The notes under the pieces are model-generated. The model was not told the DNA's origin. It saw only the letters and a program-made list of their open reading frames with translations, and made no database searches. A DNA stretch of 64,000 nt, from the NCBI GenBank assembly GCA_018873245.2, contig JAEMBT020000004.1:5690573-5754572 (forward strand), in the 5' to 3' direction. The position numbers and the translations under genes are program-made. This DNA comes from Archegozetes longisetosus. Taxonomy: Eukaryota; Arthropoda; Arachnida; Sarcoptiformes; Trhypochthoniidae. Positions 36,364 to 50,205 of the stretch are shown here, piece after piece. The first letter of the stretch is position 1, and the number at the start of each line of letters is the position of its first letter.

Positions 36364-38497
36364 TGAAATAAATATCTCTTCTCCAAATGCATTTTTGGTC
36401 GTCCATCGAAGGCCACCCATCTATGCTCTCATTAGAAAGAAACATGACATCCATTTACAGTCTGGTATAATATGAATGGAAAGTAAGTTTTTCAATTCTA
36501 GATTCAGTTAAGATAATGGAATGCGACAGAAGTCTATGGTTTCCATAAGTGCTCACAATCGAATCAACAAGTTCTGCACTGCTTTTCTACTATCAAATTG
36601 TCAGCTGAAAACACTTTGTTCCTTATAGATCAGTAGAGTTGGTTTCTCAATCCAATTCAAACACTGGTTTCTCAAACACTGGTTTCTCATTTCTACTCAG
36701 GCCCAACTGAAAATAATACACAAATTCTTTATATGACGGGCTTGGGTGTTTAGTTGGAGTTGAACACAAAAAAGCTTACACTTCAGCAAACCATAGGAAG
36801 TGTAAGGGGTCAACAAAAGATACACAATTATATTGTAGAACTGGACAAAACTAAATACAAGAGCACTTCAAAATTGTTATAGTGTAAAATTGTCGGGATT
36901 TTCAGGTGAACAATAATTGTCGCTAATCGCATGAAGATCTAAAATACTATTTATGCCATATATACCAGTGAAATGGATTTGTAAAATGTTGCTCTACAAC
37001 ACTTTCAGACAAGTACCTCTCGAATAAAGGCAATAAATAAAGTTCATGTTAATACTGGATTAATCCCAACACAGAGCACATGGACTTTGCTTTCAAATTC
37101 TATTACAGTCTAACAACTTTTCTATAAATCCGAATTTTGCAAATCAATAAATCCATTCAGATTATACTGTGAATAAACAACTAAACAACAAAATTAACAA
37201 ATTTTGCTTTTCAATCAAAAATGTGGTACGATTGGCAAGAATAATAAAGTCAAACAAAACTACATTTTCAAATTGAACTTTGATTTTTTCTTAAGACAGG
37301 TTTTTATTTAAATTTATGCTGCAAAAAATTTATTATATATGCAAATTTTAACCTTCAAAATGTTTTTAACAAAACCTTGTTTTATAGCTTTCAAATAGAA
37401 ATCATTTTGTGCTCTTCATTCATGGAACTAAGTTAATGTTAAAATTGCTAAAAGTCTTACGTTCAAAACTTCTGAGTAAGTCGAACACTGAAAACTACTA
37501 AATGCTTGTAATTGATTCAAACTAAAAATCACCAGACAAAATCTATTTTACGCCAAACTTGGGGCCAATTTGAAGAGTTTTGAAACGTTAAAGTAGAAAA
37601 ATTTTTCCATAATTTATAAAATTAGTTTAGAAAATATTCTGTTCATTGATTAAGCTTGCGTGCAATAGAAACAGCATTAGTTTTGTAGAAATATTTAACC
37701 AAATTAAAGCTCGAATTCCATATAAAAGCTGATAGTAAAACACTTTCTTAATTTAGTTTGTGCACGTAATTGAAAATTTGAAGGGAGAAGAGGTAAGGTA
37801 AGTATTAAGCGATGAAGAGCCATAAGTTGTGCAATTTATTACTGCTATTATTTTTAAACCTATATTTTTGTCCCATAGGGTCACAACGAGAACTTCCAGA
37901 TCCTAACCTTTCTCATCAATTTGAACTGAAACTTAACTATTTCCATTAAATTAAACTATTTCATAACATTTCTTTAAATAATTTTGATCTAATTTCCATT
38001 AATTTTTTATGCTTTAGCTTCTTGTAATATAATATTTCAAACTTTTATACTTTACTAACTATTAAGATATGGCTTTAGGGATCTCTTTAGCCGTTTGAAA
38101 AAGTGGTAGATATTAATTCAACATTTGAGAAGAACTATAAAAATTTTAATGAATCAAAACGAAAAGTTAGCAAAAATATTTATGCATTGCTCTCTGGTAA
38201 CTTTTTTTTTTAATTAATATGACTGCTTGACTGATATTTTAATCAAATCTTGACTATTAACTTAATAACTTTATCAATCATTTCCAAATCCAATTTTTGT
38301 ATTTTTGCTTTTTTCGCAACTTTTCTCATAAACTATTATACGCCATAAGGTAAATAACAATTTTGAATAAGGGTTACATAAATAAGTTCAAAGCTTTCAA
38401 TATATAAGATACTTATTTTTCTAATTTTGCTCAAACTTTAGTAAATATTTAGTATAATTTGATGCAATAGTTTTGCAAATTCGCAATAGACACAAAG

Positions 38498-39068
38498 CTA
38501 GACAAAATTTTTGATCATTTTCGAGAACAGCTCTTCCAAAGTGTGGTCACAATCAGCATACTTCGCTACTTTAGTCACCAGTTCTGTCCTTTCATTCAGA
38601 TAATATGAGAATTGGTCCACAAGTATCTGAGCGTCGAACAGAACGATCGCTAAACCATATAGAGCCTCTGCTTGTATTTGAATACCAAATTTGCTCTCAT
38701 TGTCGATCTTGTGAACCGTAAGCTAGGCTCATATATTCACTAAATTAGAATTATTTATCAGTCGCAAAAAGTTGTTGGTTTTAAAATTTGGATCAATTCG
38801 AGCAAATGCTGATTGAATTTAATAAGATTATTTAGAAACAGGAACGCTTTACTTTAGCACTGGTCAGGATCGCGTCAATTGACGAATCACTCAATATTTT
38901 GTCTTCTAGCGATGACCAAATGTTTATCAAGAATAAAAATATTGATGAGAGGGTCAGATAGTCACAAATTTTTCAAATCGAGTTTGCGATCATTCAACAA
39001 ATGTTTGAGTTCGATTATAGTGTCAACAAACTTATTGAGACTCAGATATTCAGTTTTGTTTTTGATGT
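38498..39068 (-). pseudogene. Degraded or partial coding region, family not recognised
   Basis: The minus strand reads like protein in three blocks. Block 1 (39068-38955) contains FVDTIIELKHLLNDRKLD and then a TGA. Block 2 (about 38972-38853) contains WSSLEDKILSDSSIDAILTS and ends at a donor-like AAA/GTAAAG. Block 3 (38722-38498) contains FGIQIQAEALYGLAIVLFDA and LEELFSKMIKNF, starts after a CTAG acceptor and ends at a stop. Blocks 2 and 3 splice in phase 0. Blocks 1 and 2 are in different frames and overlap, so a one-base frameshift separates them. This looks like an alpha-helical protein, either a broken copy or the 3' part of a gene whose other exons I cannot see. No function is proposed. 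Confidence 0.35.
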
Positions 39069-42000
39069 TTTAATTGTATGACTCGACTAGAGTCAGATGA
39101 TTGGTTATCTTTCTCTAACTTTATTTTGTTATTTTGCGTGCTTTTTGAATGATATTCCGAAAAATAGTTCAATTAAGGAATCTGTAAAACAATTAAGTGG
39201 CTGAGAACAGCATGTATATGAGTGTAAACAATTAAATCACTATGAAACTGAAAAAAATCGTAACCTAATATTTAATTGAAAATAAGTTTGAAACATTCTG
39301 AAAGATAAATGTTTAGCACGGTTTGGGTGATATTGTAAAAATAGTTAACGTTGAGAAAATGCGAAACTACTGGTTAAGTTGTTGTTGCAGAACGTGCCGC
39401 TACGCCGCGAGAGTTATACTAATTTATATAGTCAGTTTAGTCGTGTTAAGGCGAATGCCAGTGTAATTAAGCAAATTTTTTAATCACTTACTCAGTAGTT
39501 CTTCGCATATCTTCTTGAGAAAACTAGCACTTCCATAGTTCAATAGTACTACTAGTTAATTAGTTATCTATAAACGAAGAAGGGTAAGATACAACCAATA
39601 GATGCTAAATCAAATTTAATATTCAAATTAATTTTTACAACTTCAAAACTGACAAAATGTTAGCGGTAATGAACAAATTTCTAAACTCTTTCAAATTGTC
39701 TTTGCGTTTTATCTGACCTTTGAGTTTGGGTATTATTAAACTTTACAAGGAAACTTTTGGCAAACCTGCAACAAATCAAAAATTTCAATAAGAGCCATAG
39801 CTTTATAGAGAAATATATATAAATTAATACATATTTCTAATCTAACCAATAAGTTTTGGTTATGCCATAGACTGTTCAAAGCTTATACTATAGAAATAAT
39901 CTTAAGCTCGATTTCTTGACAGCTTAAGATGCAGTTATAGACATAGAGAGTATTAAGAGATAATACCATTAAGAAACAAATGGTTTGGTCAGGCCATTCT
40001 AATAAATGGTTGAAATTTAATAAAAACATCTCGCAATTAATCGATTGATGTGTCAGATTTAGCCGTATGCCACTTACTCGCAGTTATGACTTTGAAATAT
40101 TTGTGGGCATTAATCAGCAATAAGTAATAATAAACGCCGCCGATTATACTTGTCTTATCACTGCGATTGATTAGTTTCAATCCATCATTTATTAATGATC
40201 GGATTGTAATCAAATGGTTTGTAAGGACTTAAAAAGTTGTTCTCCAAACCATCTTTCATAAGCTTATGAAAAAGATAAAGCCTGAAAAATATTCACCATA
40301 GTACTAATGCCATTAAACAATCAAAATGAATGCTCTCTATTCTCTTCGAATATGCTTCTATTCATGTATGAATGATTGAATGAAAATGTATTTACTATGA
40401 AAATTAATAACACCTAACAACTACTCTAATCTATTGAATCCATTAGTTAATTAGAGTTTCCATATTTTTTCATTCCGATGCTCGCGACAATTATTTATAA
40501 TCATTTAGTCTTTGTCAAAATTATTAACTCATACTAATATTGAAAAAGTAATTCAATCCTAGATTAAGTATTTATTTAAAAAATAGACATAATTTGAGTT
40601 AGTTATGCCGCGCCCAATATTTCTATTAATGTTGTAATAACTTTGTGCAAATCTATATCAGTCATCTTCAAACATAATAGAATAGCTCCTTTTATTAGAG
40701 TTAAGTATTTTGTTCGACTAAAAACTAGTTCAGATATAAAAGCTATTAAACAATTGAAGATAATCAACTTGATTTCAGTTATCCCAAGTAGTATCTAGTT
40801 GTTGAGATCTGTTTTCCCGAAATAAACGCATTTTCTCAACTTGACTCTATATCTACTCATACACTCAAATGTTTAAGTTTGATCTTTTCTATGACCCCTA
40901 TTTGAAGGAGAAAAATTCAGTAAATTTCAGACATGATCACTAACAGTAAGATTTATGTTATGATCGGAACGCACGGTCGCAATGAATTCTAGAAAAAGCA
41001 AGAAATACAAATTGATAAAATTTTCGTTTCGACCATGAAAGCACATATTAATTTGTTCTCCAAATATTTGATAAAATGCTATTTTCAAAATAACAATAAT
41101 ACAACTTTCATAATGAAATAAGCATGCTAAAAGTAGTAAAATTTAGATGAAAAATAGACATCCTTTTTATACTGTTGTTATGGTGATAATAACGAAACAA
41201 TAAATTGTTAGATTAAATTAACAGCTAATTTGTTGACTAAGAAATATTTTGCTGATAATACCCGTTGAGGCCTATTGTAACTAATAGTGAATCACAATGA
41301 ATTTCATATGAAACTGTCTCAAGCTATAAATAGGCTAATGAGTTAAATTAACAAATTGATAATGAAATTAACCAAGAGAAAAATGTTTATCAATTTGACA
41401 GAACTAATAACAATTATTGGAGCCAACTGTGAAAATAAGTAGTTGTCATTGTTTTATTGCTTTAATCAACCAAATTTCAATATAATTGTCTAACTCTATT
41501 AATTCAGGTCTAGTTTAAGTTTTAGGCCAAGAGAGTCAAACAGATTTGATTTGAGATTAGATTAAACCACTCAATCCTTGTTCTTCTATGTGACTAATAT
41601 TTATCAATAATTTAATCTTATTAACTTCTAAATTAGTGCAAATATAAAGTAACACAACATTATTTATTGAGGAAGTGTTACACTTTTCAGTTAGCTTCAT
41701 AACAAATTCGCAATTATTTTATCGGTTCATAACGGAGACTATTAAGACATTATAGAGACTTAAACAAATCAAACTGACAAAAGTTTATGAACAATAGGTT
41801 ATTAAGACATCTTTGAGAGACATTCTAATGAAAGAGTAGAATAATTGTACCAAAGTAGTTTTGGTTTTATTGTCACGAAATTGCTGTTAATAATTAATAT
41901 CGATAGTTGGCATCGATCAACATAGAAGTTTTGTTGTGAACACTATAATCTCACATGTAAATAACGATTAAGGTTTGAGAACTAGCCCACAGGTGCAACT

Positions 42001-42933
42001 GATTTGCATTAGGGCTTAAGATTGACAGCAATACACAAATAGAGAGCTGTAGAGTGAATTGCATAATTGAAATGAAAAATGGACGGTACTCTCAATTTAA
42101 GTGAATATTGAGAAAAGCGAGTGAATATTGGAGGCAGTGCAAACAATTTGCTTTAGATTTCATTGTAATTCAGTCTCCACACGATCACCACAAATGCATT
42201 GAAGTAGTGTTTGAATTGAGAATTGTATTGAACATGGGTTATAGTGGGTTACAATTCTAAAGAAATATGAATTAAATTAATAAAATAGAGCCCATTCTCA
42301 CTATAGAATCTAATAGTATATATATATTTAAACATAACTAATGCAATCCAAATGAAGAGCCAATGTTCGCTTATTCTCAATGATTTATTGGTTGGTAAAT
42401 AAAGACGTATAAGACGTTAGGAATTGGTTGCAAAGCGTAGAATATGTTTAGTTTGGGACACAATGATGAATATATGGGTCGTATATAATGTATGTATTGT
42501 ATTGGATTAGATGTAAATACATAACAGGAGAAGAAACCAGTACCTAATGCCAAATGCTGTCACAGTAAGAGAAACTATTCTTCAAGAAATTATTCTAAAG
42601 AAATATACAAATGAATAAAATATCACATAAACATTGGTTGAATGCGCCGAAGGGCATCCCAACGACACAGCGTGAACATCTCGCTTTCCAACTAAGATTA
42701 TTTGTTAAAATGAATAAAAATACAGTAATGCAGTCATTCAATAAGACCAAAATTCAATTGTACCAAAATATGGTTAGACTGAATAAATTATTTATTACAA
42801 TCGCACTCATCGCAGGCATAATAAGTGCTGGTACCAGTTGGTAAATCAATGATTCAATCTAATTCAGTCTAAACCAACACAAATCATACTTTATTTTTAT
42901 ATAGAAAGATAGTGAGTGAGTGAGAGTTAGAGT

Positions 42934-42934
<1 letters not shown>

Positions 42935-42987
<53 letters not shown>
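42935..42987. repeat. (GA)n microsatellite
   Basis: About 26 uninterrupted GA units, preceded by GTGA/GTTA variants from 42912. Frames read through it give meaningless Arg-Glu repeats. Confidence 0.95.
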
Positions 42988-42988
<1 letters not shown>

Positions 42989-43661
42989 ATATCCTGGGCC
43001 TCTTTCGTAATAATGGTTGAAATCAGAATTTTGGTTGTTTTTTTCTTCGTAAATCCCTTAGTCTTAGTTCGTAGCGTCAACTTTCCGGAGCCCATGCTGG
43101 GAAAATCTCATGAAAAATGTGAGCGCGTCTATGGCATCGCGATCGCATTATTCTTAAGCTTTACTATCCTCATAATATTATATGTCTCTGAAGATCTACT
43201 AAGAATGTACTCTTTTTAGTAATACTGATTTTTATTTACTTGTATATTAAACCAAGCTTATATACACTCAGTCTCTCCCCTTTCTATTCCATAACATTAT
43301 GGAAATATATGTCAAATAACTCATAATATTGTTCATTAAATCGAAGCTGACGAACATAAGACAAAGTTATGAGTGAGATAGTCATAGAATTAAGTTCATA
43401 AAAGCGGGATATTTTGAATTTTAAAGTATTAAACTTGTCGAACATAATTAAGATTGAAGTTCAGAGCCAAAATGATTATGTAAATTTGATTTAGTGCCTA
43501 CCACTAAAAAGGGTGTTATGGGAGAGCTACGAAGTAATAGTTTTTTGTATAGAATGATGCGATTTTGTTGCTCAAATAGTCTCATCACCTGTGGCGATAC
43601 ACTGCAGGCAGAGATCAGCGAGAACACAACACAGCATCCCTTTCGCCCTTTATCCAACTGA

Positions 43662-43946
43662 TACACTATCTTACACTTTGGATCATTTAACGGTAGGCCA
43701 ACCAAAAACTTAAATGTAAAGCTCAGCCGAATAAAGTCACCACTGGAGTCAAGTCTATATCAGTTTGAGAATATTGGATACGAGATGCTAGAAGAGAGCG
43801 TAGGCTCACGCAAAGGCTTCACGCGAAGAGGATATCCCAAAGACTTTCATGCATATAAACGGCGTGATATTCCGGCGAAAATTCTCTTCAGTGAAATTAA
43901 TGCCAGTCGTGCGAACTCATGGCGTGCATTCCTAGGTATAAAATAG
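43662..43946 (+). other. Open reading stretch of 94 codons, unrecognised
   Basis: Open from a TGA at 43659 to TAG at 43944, with the only ATG at 43785 (53 codons from there). Composition is richer in G+C and CpG than its surroundings, and the peptide is balanced and basic (for example GFTRRGYPKDFHAYKRRDIP). The minus strand also has an 85-residue ORF from 43705 to 43448, overlapping by about 40 bp. It could be an internal exon, a fragment, or chance. Confidence 0.25.
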
Positions 43947-46900
43947 TAAGTAAAAGGTGGTAACTGTTCGCTAAAGTTTCATTTTTGTCAAGTAGTTCAT
44001 ATTGAAAACATTATCTGTCCTTTTCTTTTGTTTTCCACTCTTTTTATTAGACTAACTGTTGTCACCAAAATTCACTGACCAAACTGTGTTCTCCACTGAT
44101 GTTTACTAAAATTCAATGAGCAAACTGTGTTTTCCAGCAGTCTTCACCTGTAAGGATACTTTTCAGCTGAACAGCTATTCATTTATGCTTCTTGTATAAA
44201 TATTCGATCGACAGGTCGAGTCAAACAATTAGGTAAGATACTATTTCGCAAAAATATTATTTTCATCTTTTAATAGCTTGACGACTTAATCAGAGATAAT
44301 TTAATTGGCTTCCAAAGTGGTCTCTCGTGATCAGTTTAATGGACTTTTAGACTAACTCATACTTATATTCATTTGAAGTGATTTAGTTTTGATGAGTGAA
44401 TGAGTGAGAAAGCTCTGAATTAATAATTTGCAGCATTTATAGTGGAAAGTGTTTGGCACACGTTTATGATAATAAAATATAATAAAGCGATTTGTATTTG
44501 ACATTTTGTAGATTTTAAAGCTAGTGTTTGCATAGCGTGTATAATTTTTGATGAATGAATAAATGAATGGTAAGCCTGAATACCAGCCTCAATGCGATCC
44601 CTTTTCACGGCTGACTAAATAACTTCTATAAAATCCTGAAAATCAGTCACATTACTAGATCTTTGCAAACTAGCATTAATTCTTTTTATAACCGCTATTT
44701 GGTAGAGCCGTCGAATCTTTTTATTTCATTTATAGTTTTACTTTTAGTTGTTCACAAGAGCACAAATTTAGACTCATTTATTTGATTCAGTTTATTGTGA
44801 GCATATTCTTCGAGCATATAATAAGAGAGCATATAATAAAAGGGCATATAATAAATTGCTTGATCAAAGTATAAATAAGTTACTCATTCAAAAAGAGAAC
44901 CTATCACTGCAATGCAGAAAAGGCGTAATTGTTGACCACATCAAGCGCACCATCCAATGCACCAGCAATGAGCCATATGAACCAAACCATTATCAGATCC
45001 ATTATATTGATGTGAACCGCGTAACAAAAAATGCATTCATGCTGTTTATCCGATTGCGTAAACGGGAATGCGCCTCATTTGCAGTCATTCATCTTTTTCT
45101 TTTTGCAAAACTGAACGGACAAATTAACAATAGAAACAAGAATCATATCTCGCCCACTCCTTGGCTGACTGGCAAATCGCTTATATTTATGAATATAGAG
45201 ATGATCGCCATTATGTGTGGTCTGATTCCCACCTTACCATTAGTACGATATTGAACTAGAAAATAGAAGAATCAAAAAACGAACAAGGGATTCGATGATC
45301 TAAAATCAAGTCCGATCTTCAATAAGCTATTCTAAAGTTGAAGTTAGTGGTAAAAAGCTAATGTGATATTTTTTTAAAACTTAGTTCAAGTCCAAGCCTA
45401 TTGTCGATGATGTAAAGCTTGGTTGGAGTAATGCATTTTATTCTGGGTGTGCCTTCACTTATTCATATAGATCCTGACAACCTTTGATTCAAACGTGTTT
45501 CAAGATCACTGCCCCCCTGCTATCATTTTACAGCATATTGTTTTCCTACCTTCCAACACTTCGAGTTTATAGGTCCCAAATTTCTTTAATAAATATTATT
45601 CATTTTCATATCTTTTCTCTATATTTTTTTTAACTTTCTTATCGCATATCAAATTCTGAGTGTAATATTGAAGAGGAATCAATTTTTGGAAACACTCAAT
45701 TGTTTTCTGTTAAAAAATGTCAATTATTTTTGATGAAACTAAAATTTATTCACAACTAATAAAGATTTTTCTAATAAAAAGTGTATTAAAATGTAGAAAA
45801 TAATAACATGATAACTTTTGCTCGATTAAATCACAAAATTTGAATTCAATTATTAAAATGCTATTTATAATCACTGAATCTTTGTATCGCACGAATAAAA
45901 AGCAATTTTTATATAGATTTGAAGTGCTTATTAAAGTTAGGGGTAAAGTGTGTGATCAATTAATCGAATCAAATTTAAATTGAACTAAACTTCAGCCTTT
46001 TGGTAAGCATCGGAGAAAAGTTGATTTAAATAACTCAAGTCTTGTTATTACATCCTATAAATTAAAAATATGTTTGTCACCATTAATACGAGAAATATAC
46101 GAGAAATATTTGATATGAGGCAATTTACTGGGCAAATAAATTTTCTCAAAAAATGTAGATTTTCTTGTTTTTGGTCTCTGCCATATTTAGTGTTTTATAG
46201 CATAGAAATCATAGTTTAGTTGCGATACTATCTATAAGATGGTTTAGTTAGGATAGTATCTATACTATATTTTGTGCTAGTGACTATTTTGTGAAGTTAG
46301 TAAAGTTTGTAATTAGAGCGAATGTGCAACTCACAGCATGAGGTTCTTTCTATCTTTCATATCGATTCTACATTAAGAGTCTGATAGGCACGAAAACTAA
46401 GGCTCAGTTGTGTTCCGCAGCATTACTCTTATATACAGTTATATATTATGTCTGCATCAATATATACAGTATAAAGTACTATAGAAGAACTCCCTTTGCC
46501 ACCCACTGTCATATCCGTTCGCCACTTTACTGATGTATAAGTTATATATCAAATCCGATGGACATTCAAATCAACAACAATATTCTCACCATATTCAGTA
46601 ATCGACACTTGCATTATTGCTCGTCTTCGATATTCAATTGATTCCAATACAACTAAACCTCATTCAAGCCTAATAACTCTGATTGACTAAAATTGCAATC
46701 GTTTAGATTAAGCCAATTTTGATTATGCATTAATAAAGAGAAAAGCGCTCATTTAAGCGCTCATTTCAATGTCTGTCTGTTACATCTTTTTTAAATTAAT
46801 AATTTCAGTGTTTGGAAACTGTTTGTAGACTACTGTGCGTGAAATCCTATTCAATTATAACCTATGCTCGAATATCTGCTGGTCGGAAAAAACGTTTAAC

Positions 46901-49499
46901 ACAAAATCTAGTTTTCCAAATTAAGTTATTATATGATTTTGAAAAGCACTCTCTTTCCACACAATATTTTTAAACTTTAACTTCAACATCAAAATCAATC
47001 ATAACCTTTTCTATTGGAAGATCGATTCAGAGCCAAACTACGACAAGCACAACTTTTGAAATAATGAATTTTAATGAAAAATTGAACAGACAATATTTCT
47101 CTTTTTCAAACGGCCATATATTCTATACTGAGAGAATACCAGTACATTTGTTTGACGAATACCAGCTTATTCAGTTTATGTATCGCTACCATAGAATCAC
47201 TTACAAACAATTTAACCAGTCTATTAATGTGCAAATTTAGTTATCACATTATTTTATTGTAATCGCACCAATCACAATTCTTTCATAATCACTGCTTTAA
47301 TTGCATAATTAACATTCATTATTGATCAATAAAGTTCACTCAAATCCAATATTATATATTCAATTCTGGTGGATGTCGTGTTTAAGGCTCACGTTTTCAG
47401 ATTTCAATTTCCAGAAACCATTGAAAAACTTGTATTTCAATCGTTAACAGCATTAGTGAAATAAAAATTGATTTTTTATTGTTGCAAATTTGACTGATCT
47501 ATGCGTAGAGCTGGCAATTGTGTATTAGATACACTGGTTGTATTTTACGTATATTTGCAGTTGAGAATGGCTTAATTGCTTTGTTCAATTGACAGCATAT
47601 TTATTGATGTGTGAAACTTGAAACTATTTTTGCGAAAAGTATTAAACAGAGGCTCTTTGCTTCAGCAATTAATGCAAGTGTTGCAAGTGGTCATTCAATA
47701 GCCATTTAGCTCAGGAAACGAGGAGCGGCTGTACTTTTACGATCACAACCAAATATAAGGCAGAACTCGAGTAAAAATGTTGAAAAACGCTCCAAAACAC
47801 ATGCAATCTATTTATTACAAAATAGTTGGTGTCACGTATGATCTTTTGTTTATATCACACAACTTAGCCATTCATTATATCTTAGTAACAATAAACAAAT
47901 CGATGAATTATTACTTTACTATTGTATTGATTGCAAACTTGAAACTTTTGCCGGTTTCTAGCCTTTTCAAACATTTTTTCTTCAATCAAGCCCATTGTCG
48001 AAAGGTATGAAACATTGAACAGATTCCATATTTACTTAATTGTTCCTAAACAATTGCAAAGTTCGTAATCATAAATGTTTGCAGAATATTAAGATGTTTA
48101 AGGCCAATTGCCGCGCTCTTGTTTTAGTTAAATGGTTAGATATAGAAATATAAAACTGTTTGCTTTTATTCCTCTTTTGAGATACAGCTCTATAATAAAT
48201 GACTTAAAGAACCTGCATCAAATTCAAAGCGAATATCTTTATTTGTTTAAGAGAATAATTTTGCTAATTTCTCATTCATATTTTTCGTGTTTACAACTTC
48301 TAGAGAAATTTGCATTCTAGTACAACTTTTGCTTAAAATTCATACTTCAACCATTAATTATTATGAATCTTACTTATCTTACTTTAATTTGCATAATATT
48401 TTCATATATGAAAAATCCATGAATAATCACTGAACCGATTAAAAAAAGTTGCTGCTATTCAAACTTAATGATCCATAACGTGTAAGTTAATATGTGAAAA
48501 TTTTAATTTAATTTCTTACCAATGCGAGTTTGACGATAGTTATGTCATCAACTCAGTTAATATTTCATAGCTTGGCTGCGGAACTGTAAAAATAATTTTG
48601 ATGCCAATTGCCACAATTATTAAATAACAGATTATTCGCAACCCTATCTCTAAGCTCCTATTCAATGCAGGCGAATACTTAACAAAACAAAAAAGTTCAC
48701 TACAAATAACATGTTTCTATTTGATCCATTTGTTTTGAAAAGCTAAGAGATTCAGTAATTAGTGAATATTAATGAACTAGCATTTCATAGAGCATATGTG
48801 CCCAATAAAAACTTAGACTTGAATAGTAAACATAACTTAGTCAGTAAACAACTGAGTGACACATATTACGAAATGATGATCAAAACAGTTTATTTGATTA
48901 GAAAAATAATTACTTTATAAATTGACCTTCAAAAAGCTATAGATATTTTCAATTTTCAATACTTGAGGCTAAGTTTGAAATAGATTCAAAACATTAAACA
49001 ATGATTACTATCGTAAATCATAACTTATTTGAGAGCTGAAGAGGCAAATAAATGTGTATTTAATTTGGTAAATGGTATTTATTTTCACTTGAAAACTAAA
49101 TCAAAAGCAGGTGTCAGTCAGTTGTTCGCATTAGCAATGCTTTCAATGCTAACCAAATGTAGAGCTAAGCCGTACTTAAACAAATACATATGTATTAAAT
49201 TGAAATCTCTTCACTATTCTGGGGCTATAAAATGCAAATCTAAATCTTTTTCCATTTTCCAAGTGATTTATAGCATGAAATAATGAGTCGCATAATAGCA
49301 TAATTTCAAAATACATCTGTGTTTCTAGTATTTGACTTAATTATTAAGTGAGCATTGAATATAAGTAAATAGAGATTTAGCACAAACGATGTAAATATAA
49401 TGTATAAATACTAGAGTGCGAAATGAAAAGATTAGAGAAGAAGAGTATAGCAATAATGAAATATTAAATATAACTATATGAAAATGTTCAGCTAACTAT

Positions 49500-50205
49500 A
49501 TGAAATTTTCAACAATAAGCAATATAAGAAAGTGCAAGCTGCAAACTCCTCCCAATTGCCTGTGGGCTAAGACAGGCATAACTAGCTTAGCGTTGCCTCT
49601 GTAGTCAAGCTCAAGCAGCATAAAGTGGTGGTGAGAGCGTTCAATATGTTCAATATAAGTATGCAACCAATGGAACCAATGTTGTAAGAGCTAACTCACA
49701 GTGGGCATTGGCATCGCTGCTGGTGGCGTCAGAAAGGGATGGACAACAAACGAATTACCTGCAGAGTCACAACTAGAATGGGTATTATTGGATCAGCTGA
49801 GGATCTGTACAGCACTACACCAACCGTAGAGTTTCCTACGGTTCGCATTTAAATAGTGCGATCATGGCGTATATGGTGTTAACGCTGGTTGTGTTGAGGC
49901 CGTCCTCACAACCGGAATACGTCATATGAACAGTTGCCGCCCCATTGGGTTCACATTCATAGCAAATACTACAGAACAAATCCAGAGAATTTGAAGGCTT
50001 TCTTCAATGGTGGTGTTCAGTGACGGTCACAGCAAGCAGTAAAGCTCTCCCACGGTCTGCGATCTTCGCGGTCCGCTTTGTCAAAAAGTAGTGACACATT
50101 TTCAAGTGTTTGTGTTGTGCTCTTTCATACATTTTATTTCTTCTTCCGATTATCACGCATCAGGACATTAAGACATAAGTCAGCTCTATTGCAAACTCAA
50201 TCAAA
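49500..50205 (+). promoter_or_regulatory. Promoter and 5' leader region of the ZIC/odd-paired gene
   Basis: The roughly 700 bp before the start codon are richer in G+C than the desert upstream. They include an 8-bp perfect inverted repeat (AACCGTAG / CTACGGTT, 49822-49843, loop 6) and a TATA-like TTTAAATA at 49848. A TTCAGTG near 50018 resembles the arthropod initiator TCAGT. Which of these are used is inference. Confidence 0.4.

Larger units (their letters stand above)
29962..50205. other. Gene desert of about 20 kb
   Basis: After the MSL2 3' end I find no gene that I can support up to the ZIC/odd-paired start. Individual items (tandem repeats, weak ORFs, a degraded coding-like patch at 38498-39068) are listed separately. 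The position beside a developmental transcription factor gene, and several patches with more G+C than the background (for example 43.6-43.95 kb, 44.9-45.2 kb, 49.55-50.1 kb), suggest distal regulatory DNA. No tRNA-like or rRNA-like sequence was noticed. Confidence 0.5.

Noticed and set aside
42920..43219. 99-residue ORF starting with an Arg-Glu repeat
   Set aside because: The first third is only the GA microsatellite translated. The hydrophobic remainder from the ATG at 43013 is kept only as part of the unassigned cluster.
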